A DNA stretch of 64,000 bases from Viscum album (Eukaryota > Streptophyta > Magnoliopsida > Santalales > Viscaceae), in the NCBI GenBank assembly GCA_963277665.1, contig OY728131.1:1395462688-1395526687 (forward strand), read 5' to 3'. The position numbers and the translations under genes were made by a program. Under the pieces are notes generated by a model that had not been told where the DNA came from, searched no databases, and saw nothing but the letters and a program-made list of their open reading frames with translations. This document shows positions 25,265 through 36,672 of the stretch, piece by piece (within the stretch, counting starts at the first letter, position 1; each line of letters starts with the position of its first letter).

Positions 25265-25385
25265 TTTCTTCTTCTTCTTCAGGGGGTGTTCTACAACAGA
25301 TATAATTGCCAGTGGGTTATGGGTTGAAGATTGTGCAGAATGCATAAAAGCTATCCATTCAGATATAAGTTGTTACAACAAGTGA
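25265..25385 (+). other. Exon-like segment inside the hAT element
   Basis: A pyrimidine tract 'cttcttcttcttcag' resembling a 3' splice site is followed by an open frame (GCSTTDIIASGLWVEDCAEC and on to SDISCYNK, stop at 25383). Upstream, 24895-25190 is C-rich and resembles a transcribed 5' region of a plant gene ('tcctcccctcctcctctcatc'), with 'gtaagtag' near 25169 as a possible 5' splice site. The peptide is not recognised. This may be a captured gene fragment or a relic of the element's own transcription unit. Confidence 0.35.
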
Positions 25386-26229
25386 TCATGCACTCTTAAT
25401 TAAGGTATAAATTTGTGATTGTTTTAAAAATTATATTTATTATAATATGACTGATGGTGTTCGAATTTATCAAACATTTATTTGAAACATAAGCATTTTA
25501 ATTGAAAGTGTATGACCATGATTGATTGAAACATAAGAATTTTAATGGAAACTATATTAAATTAAATTTTCATGCTTTAATTTTTTGGGAATATCATTCA
25601 TATGTCATGGGGATGTGCATTATTTTTCTTATAACATATTTTTTTGTCGTATCATAATTTTCTCTAGAATTAAATTCCATCATGTTTGTTTTAAATTGGC
25701 TTAAAATATAATTTAATCTCAAACAAGGATCACACCCAAATAATATATAGTTTATATTGGAGTTAAGGCCCCATGGTGAAAATTAAAGATCATTTTATAG
25801 TTCATTTCTATCATGGAATGTTTTAATGCATTTATTGAGGATGTATCACTATAAGGGTATGCTTATATGAACTCAACATGTGAATGGATCCATGGATTAT
25901 TGGATTAGTACCAATCAACACACATAATTAAAACATCACTAACAAACAATGTATTATATCTATGAATATGGATATTATTAAAATTAAATAACCCATGAAT
26001 TTCTTTGTTGTCTCATAACCATCATAAGTTTCAAATTTATTTTTTTTTCACCAATATATTAGTTCTTTATCTTGTTACAAATTTTATATAAAGGGATATT
26101 CATCCATTCAGAAGAAAACCATATAGTAATTTTAAAATTATGGTCAATATCATCTTTCTAGGTTGAATGGGTACACTGAAATGTAATGTCTTTTGAGGGG
26201 ACATTAATTTATATTAGAGTTTCATTATA

Positions 26230-27030
26230 TCAGAGATCTATTAATTTAATATTTGGATTTATGCTCTCCCTAGAGGATTTAAATGTACAAATGGATTTCA
26301 TGAACTCTATATAGGTTTTATGGGTATTATATTATTTAAGAATTCATATGTGAAAATAATTGAAAATTGAAGATTTATTTCATCCAAAAAGTTTTAGTTA
26401 TACATTTTTATTTATGGTCTCTCAAGTGGGAAAAATGATATAATAGAGTTTCATAAAATTACAGATAAATTATGGGTACTCTAGGATTTATGGTCTCATA
26501 GGAATACATAAATATGTGATATAGTATATGTTAACCTAGAAGAAACAAATATATAGTTGGATTTATTGTCATCTATGAATTATTAATAGTAAAATCTAGT
26601 TAAGGGTCGTCCATGATGGTTTAAGGGTAAAATAGGTGGAATTAAATGGCGACATAGTTTTTGGATTGGGATACAAGAGGTATTCCAACATATCCCTTAT
26701 TGGGGATTCAAGGAACCCAAACAAGTATCTTATTGATTATGGTTATATAACCAGGAGAAAATTATCATTTATTTTAATATCAAAAGTTCTAGAAAATTTA
26801 AGAAAATGTAACTAGAAATAGAACTATTGTGTGGCATATAAATTAGAAACCATAGACATTTTTATTAGTAGATAAACTATGTAAGATTATGTCTCTTGGG
26901 GTGGGGTGTTTTCATGGATAGCTTTACAAACTTATTGATTATTTAGACAAGTCTAGTAAATGTGTATTTATTACACCAAAATGGAAGTTTATTTCATTGC
27001 CATGAAATATGGACAAGGAAAGGAATAACA
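26230..27030 (+). pseudogene. Probable copia RT/RNase H fragment within the hAT element
   Basis: On the plus strand, broken frames show LSLEDLNVQMDFMNSI (about 26265-26310), comparable with the copia QMDVKTAFLNG motif. VSQVGKM and FIKLQINYGY (about 26420-26475) are comparable with LKQSGRMWY...L...GY. At 26893-26990 there is SWGGVFSWIALQT, then TKMEVYFIAMKYGQGKE, comparable with the RNase H pattern GGG.ISW.S..Q...ALST.EAEY.A. Order and spacing fit one copia polyprotein in decay. No frame is open for long, and the individual matches are weak, so the call rests on their colinearity. Confidence 0.45.
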
Positions 27031-27049
27031 TACACATAATAGGTAAAGG

Positions 27050-27330
27050 ATTGTGGGGGAGGGGGATGTTCTATAAGGCGGCGGCGGGGCTGCTGGTGGG
27101 GTCTGACTATAGGGGAGGGGGTTACTGGTGGTAGGGTTGTAGGGTGGAGGGTGGGTCGTGGGGGGTTTGTGGGGTTTGTCTGTATGAGGGGAGGGGGGTG
27201 GTGGGGGTGGGGGTTGGGGCTACAATGGGGATGTGGGATACTATGGGGAGGTGGATGGTGGGGTTTGTCTATAGGGGTGGGTTTGGGTCCATCTATTGGG
27301 TCATTTAGTTTGGGTCGGGTTTTACATATA
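27050..27330 (+). repeat. G-rich tract with many GGG/GGGG runs
   Basis: About 280 bases are dense in G-runs ('gtgggggagggggatg', 'ggagggtgggtcgtgggggg', 'ggggaggggggtggtggggg') in a window that is otherwise mostly A and T. C is scarce on this strand, so the strand asymmetry is strong. It lies directly inside the right terminal repeats of the hAT element. Open frames through it (for example 27151-27348, glycine-rich) follow from composition and are not credible genes. G-quadruplex formation is possible in principle. Confidence 0.75.
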
Positions 27331-27480
27331 TTACCCTACCCAAATTGACCAAACCCATAGTGGGTTGGGTTGGGTCGGGTTTTTTGGCCATGTGTTGGTT
27401 AACCTTATCCCAATGTGTTAGGTTGGGTTGGGTCAGCTATTTATATAGCTTGTGACCTGACCTGACCCGACCCGACCCAT
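27290..27480. repeat. hAT right subterminal GGGTCGGGTT repeats (left counterpart about 24705-24850)
   Basis: Repeated 'gggttgggttgggtcgggtt' and, in inverse orientation, 'cctgacctgacccgacccga' occur at the right end. 'ggccgggtctggtcggtttg' and 'tctcgggttggtta' occur at the left end. Such clustered subterminal motifs in both orientations are typical transposase-binding regions of hAT elements. They are not plant telomere repeats (TTTAGGG). Confidence 0.65.
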
Positions 27481-27501
27481 GGACACCACCTCTCCTTGTG
27501 A

Positions 27502-28240
27502 ATCATTATAAATTTTGATATATATGATTTTCCTTCATAGAATATTTAATTATTAACTTAACCATATTTATATAATATTTTGATAATGATTTTATAATAG
27601 TTATAGAATCAATTTTCTTCATTTTTAATGAGTATATTTATTAAATTTGATAACAGAAATTTTTTTCGGTAATTTATTTCTTTCTTTATGAAAATAATGT
27701 ATTGAAATTATTTTTTTACTTCACTATTTTAATAAATACATAAGAAATGTAATATATTTTTAATTATTAAACATGTACAAAATAATTCCACAAAATAATT
27801 ATAAGGATGTACATGACCCAAAAAATTATCAGATGATAACTGTTAGTAGATCATTATTCAAGGGGGAGATCTACCACAAATAATTATCATTACAAATCTT
27901 AAATTTTTTTCATAGGAGGATAAATTTTATTTCCACTAAATTTTTTTCTTAAATTTTTTCTCAAAAGGATAATTTAATCCATTTAATGTTAAACCCATGA
28001 AGAGTTTCATTATAAGGTACCACTAATGTGTATAAGTTCAAATGTATTAATATATCCTTGTGGGATACAACTGGTTATTAAGGAGAGATTTAAATTTCAT
28101 TAATATTTTTTAATAAATTACATAAAGTGAATAAGTTATATGAGAATTATTTTTCTATTCTTAAGTGGTGTTTTTTTTATTTTACTAATGTTCTTGTTTT
28201 ATGGAATTATAAATAGGGAGAAATGTGAAATAAAAGGGGA
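27502..28240. other. AT-rich spacer, nothing recognised
   Basis: No coding, repeat or terminal signal is seen between the hAT element and the start of the CACTA-like subterminal region. Confidence 0.5.
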
Positions 28241-28289
28241 CTCTAGTAGAAAGAGAACTTTTTTCATTATATTTATAACACCAATTTTT

Positions 28290-28500
28290 AAATAACCGAC
28301 ATTAGTTGGGATTTAATAAATATTTTATCCTCATTTATGCTAACAATGCTATCAATAATGACTCAAAATGACTTTTAACTTCATTTTTAGCATAACTTGT
28401 GTTAAAAAAATTACTTTTAACATCAGCTATTGTAATGTTAATTTTAAGATTCAATTAGAAGCACTATTAACATGAGTTTTAACATAACTATAATTAAAAT
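28290..28500. repeat. CACTA 5' subterminal repeat zone
   Basis: Short, loosely repeated words such as 'aataaccgacattag', 'tgctaacaatgctatc', 'tttaacatcagctattgtaatgttaa' and 'cactattaacatgagttttaacat' occur in both orientations. This resembles the 10-20-bp subterminal transposase-binding motifs of En/Spm elements. A similar zone lies at 55075-55515. Confidence 0.5.
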
Positions 28501-29859
28501 GTTTTAAAGAATCTAATACACTTGACTTGTTCATATTTTTTCAATTCCCTACTTACAAAACCCTTATCTGTTCGACTCATGACCATACTCCCCCTTGGTT
28601 GATCAAATTTATTCATTTTATTTTCATAATTATTTCTCTATTTTTTCTCCTTAATCATGCATCGTCCCCCCTTATCCAACATCCCCTAACTGTATTTATC
28701 CAATTGAAAACCTAATCCACTTTACTTGTGACCACACTCCAAATTTCTTTTGATTGATTTTATATATAATTTGTTCAAACGTTTCTCCTCAATCATGGAT
28801 CATTTTCCTTATTTCCACCACCCTTGACTGCACTAAACCTACTAAACTTATAATATAGTTCTCTCATTTTATTTTACTTATTTTCACTTGTTAATAGATA
28901 TTTTCCATTAACAACCTTCATATTTTCCATGTTTTTTCATCATTTTTGAAATATTAATTAATTAATTACTAGCTATAAATAACATTAATTACTTTATTTG
29001 TTTTTATGTATATATTTTCAGCTATTACTTTTTTTACAATTATTTTGATCTTATAAATGTTTTGATTATAAATTGTTTTTGATTATATATTATCGCTAAA
29101 ATTTATTTTTTATTATAATTCTCTGTATAATTAATTGTTTGTATTTATAAATTTACTTTTTTTGATAAACACATTTTTTCAATATCTTTTTTTAAATAAT
29201 AAATAATATTTACACTATTATTACTTTTCATTATAAATTAGTTTATGGTTACAATTATTTTTTAATTATATATTATTTTTTAGATATACGTTATTTTTTA
29301 TAAATTTATACCCATTTATATATTCATATTTGTATATATTTTAAATTTATATATTCATATATATGTTTGAATGTTTATATGTTTTATTTTTTCAATATAT
29401 TATATTTTTCGTTAAGGAAAATAATAGATTATAAAGGGATAATTATAAATAGATCTATCAATGATTATTAGAAGTGGGTTGACAATTTCATGAAATTTTA
29501 TATATGAAATACTGAATAAAAAATAAATTTTTTGTCCATGCATGATGTGTTAGAAAATTATATAATTCAGGTATATAGAAATATATGATGATCAGATATT
29601 TTATTATTTTATTCCTAATTATATATATTTCATATGACATTGTGAATGAAAATTGTAATTTTGTTAAATATGTTCAACACTAGATAAAGTATCACCTTAA
29701 GGAATTAATTTTTTATTTAGTTGTTGAATCCATTGAAAAAAACATATTTAGAACAATTTTATAGAGATGTTATGAAACCACCATTCTAAGGTTGAAAAAA
29801 GTTTATAGTGTTTTAAAAAATGATTATATGAGTTAACTAGAAATAAATAAATTGTGGGA

Positions 29860-31340
29860 GTGATATAAGATTCACTGAATTTATTAAACTAATAAACAAG
29901 ATACTACCAAAAGGAAAAATATTCTAGATTCCAATTTTTAGGTTAAAGATATTTTACAGAATGAGATTAGAGTATAAAAAGATACATGATTTCCCCAATG
30001 GTTGTGCACTTCATCAGAAGGAATACAAAAATTTATTATAATTTCATAAATGTTGGACATCATGATATAAAATTGATAAAAAATCTCATTATGATTCATT
30101 CTAAAGAGATGAATCCAAACATCCTAATAAAACAATATGGTATCTTCCAATAATTCATCATTTGAAGAATATATTTTAAAATTAAAATTAATTAAAATGT
30201 CTAATATATCACACATATGATTAAATCTCATATGGGAGCCTATGTCACCAAGACGATTCACTACAATGAAATATATTTGATAAAAAAATTATTTTTTGAA
30301 ATGAAGCTATAAATATTATAAAATGACTATTCACAACTGAAATGAATCCATAATAAATCCTTAGTATCTTCCATAGTTCATGGCCTATAATATTAGTTGT
30401 TTACACCATTTTTCAACATACATGTATGAAGAGATAATATGTTATGACTATCTTGATGGTTTTTAGTCCAAAATATCATAGAAATGATATTGATGTTTAT
30501 CATCCCCATTTGTTAATGATACTAAATTTCTATTAAATTTATGTTTTATAGTTTTTGATACATCCAAGAATGAATATTTTATTTTTCATTCCATGATAAT
30601 GTTAATTATAATTGAATTTCCAACATATGGAAACTTATATGAATATAGTGTTAATGGATATAAATCTTGTACAATTTAGGAAGAGGTAACTTCCTGTCAT
30701 TAGTTATAGGAAAGAATAAAGAAAGTGTGCATCTGACATAAAATATTTCTTCAAATGAAACATCCATATCAAAGATTAAATATGTAATAGAATTATTTAC
30801 AAGAGTTTGATATCTCCCCACAACCATTATTCGATGAATAAAGTTACGATTATTTTAAAAGTATCAATGTCACATTTGGAAATAATAGAAGCACATGTCA
30901 TCAAATTGATACATGGAAGAAATGGATCATCATATTCAAGTTACCTTATTAGGTATTTTTAAAGGTAAAGCATATCATTTATGTTATGAATGTTGAAAAA
31001 AACATATATAATAGTCTGATAAGAACTTTTTTTAAATAAAATGTCGGGAAAATGTTTAATCGAATTCAATATTGTTGTTCATATCCATTGGAATACATTT
31101 CAATTTAGATCCCAATATTTTAAAAAATAAAACAAATTTACTACAAAATATTCACACATTATGAATGACCAAGAATATATATTTTTATCATTGTATTAAT
31201 GGTATTAATGTACCTAATGGGTTTTCATGAAATGTAAAAAATAATAATTAACGGATTTAATTTTAATAGGAATGAATTCTTTTTAAGGAAGTGTATTGAT
31301 TTAAAAATTTCTATGGGTTTTACTCTATGGCATATCGTGA
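29860..31340 (+). pseudogene. CACTA TNP2-like transposase, N-terminal/central fragments
   Basis: TNP2 is the DNA-cutting transposase of CACTA elements. Broken plus-strand frames give, in family order, KLINKILPKGKIF (about 29890); RLEYKKIHDFPNGCALHQK then EYKNL (29965-30040), matching 'L.YEKIHACPNDC.LY.KEY'; IILVVYTIFQHTCMKR (about 30385-30430); KYHRNDIDVYHPHL (about 30475-30515), matching 'PGNDIDVYL.PL'; IIIEFPTYGNLYEYSVNGYK (about 30605-30660), matching 'TINDFPAYGNLSG'; then MKHPYQRL near 30765. KHIIYVMNVEKNIYNSLI (30965-31020) matches 'HNLDVMHVEKN..DSLIGT', and INVPNGFS lies near 31207. Stops and shifts occur throughout. Confidence 0.82.
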
Positions 31341-34300
31341 TAGAATGTACATAACCATACCATAATTAGACAACAAAACGAAAATAATTCATTAAATACA
31401 TTCTTATGACATTTTTTTATTATAGATTTCTTGAATTAGGATAACTCATTAACTAACACAACCCATTTCTTTCTCTTTCAATAAGCAATATTCTCAGTAA
31501 ATTTAAAACAATTAATTTTTAATATGACTTTAATATCTCTAAAAGAATTCTTCAAAATTACTATAATTATATATATGTATCATATGTAACACTTTTCATT
31601 ATAATTTGGAGAATTAGAAACATAATATGGGTGGGTTAAAATGATTAGTAAAGGAAATAGTTTACAATAAGTAATCCTAGAAAAAAATCTATATTATTAT
31701 GGTGGGAATAAAAGATAATAAAAATAATTCCCTATATTTGAAAATGTGAAATTGAACAAAATACTTGGATGAAATAATGACATACATAAACATATGGAAA
31801 ATAATAACAAAATTCATGGTGAGGGAATTCATAAACAAGTGAATCTTGATCTTTGATGTTAAGTCCTCATCCATGACATTATTCTTCTTATCAAGTCCAA
31901 AACCAACACATCATTCTTTACATCAAGATTACAACCAATACATCATCCTTTAACTGTGTAAGAAAAATAAAAACACCAAAACATTTTTTCTCGTGAGTTT
32001 ATATGATGAATCCTTGGGAAATATAATGTTGGGCCACACCCATCATAACTTTATGCCCAATAGATTCACCATATGAATGATATGAATTTCAATAAAAATC
32101 ATAATAAAATTTACTTAGGAATTAATAAAAAATATTTATTGAGATATAATAATATGAAACATAATTAATTTCTAGTAAATAAATTTGATAATGTGGACAT
32201 AATGAATCCATATAATGAAGGTGGATGGTTAAACTACACAGATCCCAAGTACAACATAATGAATTTCAATGGAAATTTTCGAAAATGGAAAACACTTTCT
32301 AAAGAGTTAATAATAAATTAAACACTCAGTACCATGAAAAAAAATCATGATATAATGTAGCATATATTATTTATAAAAAAAAATATTAAAGAAGTTAGGT
32401 GCATAACTCAAAACATGTCATAACGATAGAGATTTTCATATAAAACCTTTAAATTTCTAAAAAACCTTGAATTAAAACCCCATTAAATAAGAAAAATGTA
32501 GTGAAAAAAATGAATATCATTAATATATATAATAATTATATGATACATAAAAGATGAATTAGTTATATTATAAAAGTAAAAATTCTACACATTATGAAAC
32601 ATATCTCAACGAAATAAAAAATAGAGACATAAAAACGTTACTGTAAAGGTAATGTAAGAATAAAAATAACCCAATACAACTATAATGATGTTTACAAAAA
32701 TACATCATGAAATTAAATAAATTATTTATACCTGAATAAAATTATGTTAGTGATTACACCATAAAAAGAATCAATGGTGTGAAATAATAAACTTGTCCCA
32801 TGTAATTTAAAATACAGATAAATAACCCTTAACTAAGGTCCTAATCTATTCTTCATATGAACCTAACATTATAAATAATCCAAATAATTTTATTTTAAAA
32901 AATATAAATAAAATTAACCACCAATATTTCATTTTATAAATAATATTTATCATCTTTCATTAATTATTTTTTAAATATTTTTCCACTTATAGTGATTACA
33001 TGAGGTAGTTTGGTAAATTTCATTATAACATTCACAGTATGATGAATGTAGTCAAAAGTTTTGTAAAATTAAATTGTAATCTATTTAATTATATAATTAT
33101 ATGTCTATTATTAACCAATTATCCTGAAATATTTACAGTTTCATATATTTCCCAAAAATAGGATCAAATTTATAAAGGCTCCTAAATATGTTAATTTTAG
33201 GCAGTTCTGTTTACTATAACAATTCATTGTAAATATAAATAATAGAATGTACAATATTATATTTATAGAATCTAAATATTGAAATTATAGAATATCTATT
33301 TTATCATAATTATCATTATTTATATATTAAATAAATTTTTAATGACATCTATGTTATTGGAAATGAAAAATGAAAAATGACGTCCCATGGAGGAGGAAGT
33401 CTCCACGTGCACAAAAATAACACTTTCATTTTCCATTGAATTTAATTTGGAATAAGAATAATAATTACAATTAAATTATTTTAAAAATGTTATAATAAAT
33501 ATATTATTCTAATTAAAAATCATTTAAATCATCATTGAATTCCCTTAGAAAAAAAAATAGAACACATCATTTTTGGAGGTGGTAGTCCACACAAGCGTGT
33601 AAGAACATATTCATTTTTCAAATTGTTTTCTAGAAGGATATAAAATTGATAATATATTATTATAAAAGCATTTAATAAAATTAATAACAACTATTTTATC
33701 ATAATTTAATATATAGAAAAAATTTAATTGGTATAATAAATAAATAAATAAGGGAGTTATCTTGAGAACATTACCTATCTCTTTGGATGTCCTCCAATGG
33801 GTAAAACCATATTTATTGTTAGCTTGGAATTTTATAAAGAAAATTGATTATAATAAATATGTAGAAGTTTTAGGAGATATTATGTCATAGTTTTGAAATA
33901 TCTAATGCCTTGAAATTGTCCTAAAAATGATATAGAACTAATCCCCATTTATAAATGAGGAAAATGAAACTTTTGTAATTTAACCTTTATTTTATCAAAG
34001 AAAGAATGATACTTTTAAAGGGTTAATGGAATGAAATTATAAAATAAAATAATTTGGGAGATATAAGGTCAATAAATACTATAACACTCATTTTAATACC
34101 AGTTTAATTTTTTTTCATGTCTTTTTAAAATAGATTTTTATAATTTAACATTTCAGTTTTACCTTGGTAACTAGTTTTACCCAAGTAATTTATATTTTCT
34201 TGAAAATATATGGTAACACATATTACCCTGTTTTTATTGAAACAACCTAGTTTTGAGATCCATGTGAAATAATGCATTTAATATTAATTAAAAAAATTCA

Positions 34301-35754
34301 ATTAAAAAATTTAATATATAGAAAAACTGTTTTGTAGTAGAATATTATTTTCACCATTAGTGTTCATAAGATTTTTTAATATCAATTAGAAATCTATTAG
34401 GTGTTAATATATTTATATATATGATTAAAAAATATATTATGATGATTTTTTGGAATATATTAATTTATTTTATTTTATGTAAATTACAAGGTGTTAATAA
34501 TTTTTTGAAAATAAACGTTTTATCATTATCACGACAATTAATTATAATTATAGTATCCTTATTTGTATTAATAAATGTTAAGTGAGATTTTCTATAAAAT
34601 TATCTCCTAATTATTCCAAATATAAATTAAATTTTTAGAAATAAAATTTATAGATGTAAGGAAAATTAATTTTAACATAATCACAAGTGACACGCAAAAC
34701 CACATTTTTGAAAAAGTTTAATTTAAAAAAAGTTATTTTGACAAAAAAATTATATATTTTTTTGATTTAACGGCATAAATAGGTTTATTATTAATTAAAT
34801 TATATAAATATGTCTTTTAAAAAAACCCCAAAACCAAATTTCACATAGTGAAAACTCGTTTAAAATAAAAATACTAAAAATAGTACTTATTTGAAAAAAA
34901 TATCACTTAATTTTAAAAATCATAAACATGGTTATGATAAATTAAAAATAGTGTAATTAAATAATTTATTTAACTATAAAAATAAAATTTTATCCATAAA
35001 ATGAAATTATCATTTATTTAGCTAAAATAATTGAATTTATTAGTGCAGCAGATTTAAAAATCAACATACTCTTTCTTTAAATTTTATAATTATAAATTCT
35101 TTAAAACACATATGATTTATAAATAATTTATTATATTGATAATTAAATATATATTTCATTTTAATTTATACTTACATAATACCTCAAGATATCCACATAG
35201 GTCCTAAGAATAATATAATTACATATGTCTGTTGTGGGTGGTGATTCTGATAACCTAGATCTCATTGAAATTTCCCTAATCTTGGACTTCTCTTATATAC
35301 AATTTATCTTATACCATAATATTTTTAGTTTGTATTGGTATAGATCTAGATAATTTTTTTAAAGAAACCCCCTTTCTAATATTATAAATAAAGAGCTTCA
35401 TAGGATGTCTCTCACTTCCTAATTTCATTTCATTAACTTGGTTTTCTAATGTAGATCTTATATTTATACTTAATTTCATAAATAATATGTTATAACTATC
35501 ATATTTAATTTTTCTAATTATAAATTAATAATATATATCATGTTTTTTTAGTTTAGTGTTTTAGGAATTATAATATATAAACCAAATTATGATTTTTAGG
35601 AACATTTATAATTTAAAATATCAGGGTGTGACACATATTACGGATTCCTATCATATCCAATTTTTATAAAATTAATAGATTCAATTTTTTTATTTTATTA
35701 GGAAATTAAGCTATCCTCCCACTTTTTCCACTAGAAATTTATTTTCTAATATCA
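31341..35754. other. AT-rich gap between transposase fragments
   Basis: TNP2 homology stops being readable near 31340, after a possible 'LKISMGFTLW' stretch, and resumes at 35755. An intron or introns and later insertions are possible; I see no domain, terminal repeat or RNA gene within it. The frame at 31689-31874 (minus) is not convincing. Confidence 0.45.
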
Positions 35755-36010
35755 TTTTTTGATATACTGGTAAATATTGTTATTAATTTATAGCGAGTGA
35801 TAAGAATATATGGACCTATTTATATATGTTGGATGAATAAATTTTAAAGAAATATTAAAAATTTTATGGGTATGTTAAAAATCCATAATGAATAGAGACA
35901 TTTATTGTTCAATAATATATACAGGATGGTGTGATAGAGTTTTGTATGCATTATTTTTTTGATTTGGAGTATGTTGGTATCCCTCTATATTAGTATTTGA
36001 TAGTGAATAG
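35755..36010 (+). pseudogene. CACTA transposase, DUF4218-like fragment
   Basis: One plus-strand frame from 35755 reads FFDILVNIVINL, stop, RVIRIYGPIYICWMNKF, stop, RNIKNFMGMLKIHN. This aligns position by position with the family pattern FFD.MVHL.VHLVREI..CGPVY.RWMYPFER.MK.LK. After a frameshift near 35930, GVIEFCMHYFFDLEYVGIP follows, matching '.AVEFC.EYL..VE.IG.P'. In CACTA elements this domain lies downstream of the TNP2 core in the same protein, as here. There are several stops. Confidence 0.8.
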
Positions 36011-36483
36011 TGAATATAAATGGATATATTTCTTAAAGGTAAATTTTATTACCTTTGATATGTTGATGTAGGTGAAATTATATATTTTGGACAATATAGG
36101 TGAAGTCTAGCCATATATATCATCATATATAATTTCCATTAATGTATGATATCCAAATAAATAATTTTTTTTATAAATTGACAGGAAAATAAATATATAT
36201 AATATCTGAAAGATGAATTAATCATTAAAATATTTTCATTCAAAAAATTAAAATGGACTATCGGGGTAAAGTGTTAATATGATCACATGATTTGGTTTTG
36301 ATATTAATGGTTAAATGTTCTTCATAAAAACTATAGTGATATAAGTACTGTTAAAAATAGTGGAGTAATGTTCATTATATAAGAATTTACCTTTTTCAAG
36401 TGTAAAAGATAAAAAAAATTTCCAAGTCAATAGTATATTTTGGAGTGGTTGATTATATATAGGAGATTGATTATAGAAAATAT

Positions 36484-36672
36484 TTGTTGCCAATATTTAA
36501 GTGTAATTGGGATGATAGTAACAGTAATGTGATACATGATACTTATATATTTACACTCATCTATTTAGAAAAATGTAGTTTCAAATATAAATTATATTTC
36601 ATTGAAACACATTCAATAAAAATTATTATTTTTAACAACCCATTAAATGATCAGTGGTCTGTCATTTTTTAA
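36484..36672 (+). pseudogene. CACTA transposase, DUF4216-like fragment
   Basis: A 62-codon open stretch begins LPIFKCNWDDSNSNV, then FTLIYLEKCSFKYKLYFIE, and ends IIIFNNPLNDQWSVIF. The family pattern is 'lFKC.W.DsN.GV..D..gfT.VdLn...YK.DPFilA.QA.QVFYV.DP.n.rW.VVl', so beginning, middle and end all correspond. This is the C-terminal domain commonly joined to TNP2/DUF4218 in plant CACTA proteins. Its location about 0.5 kb after the DUF4218 part fits one gene. It retains an open frame by chance, since its neighbours are broken. Confidence 0.82.

Larger units (their letters stand above)
24693..27493. mobile_element. hAT-type DNA transposon, 2.8 kb, no transposase recognised
   Basis: The left end reads TTAGGGGTGTCCAG and the right end, on the opposite strand, AGAGGTGGTGTCCATGGG, sharing GTGTCCA and nearby G-runs as imperfect terminal inverted repeats. 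Exactly outside both ends is CCTTGTGA (24685-24692 and 27494-27501), a perfect 8-bp duplication as made by hAT transposases. Subterminal GGGTT/GGGTC-rich repeats occur at both ends. I find no hAT transposase (no dimerisation-domain motif), so it looks non-autonomous, and it carries foreign sequence inside. The perfect duplication suggests a moderately young insertion compared with its neighbours. Confidence 0.82.

Noticed and set aside
27151..27348. Glycine/tryptophan-rich open frame
   Set aside because: It is entirely a product of the G-rich tract; no domain, no start context, no conservation to judge.
27360..27480. GGGTT-rich repeats as interstitial telomere sequence
   Set aside because: The unit is GGGTT/GGGTC, not TTTAGGG, and it sits at hAT ends in both orientations.
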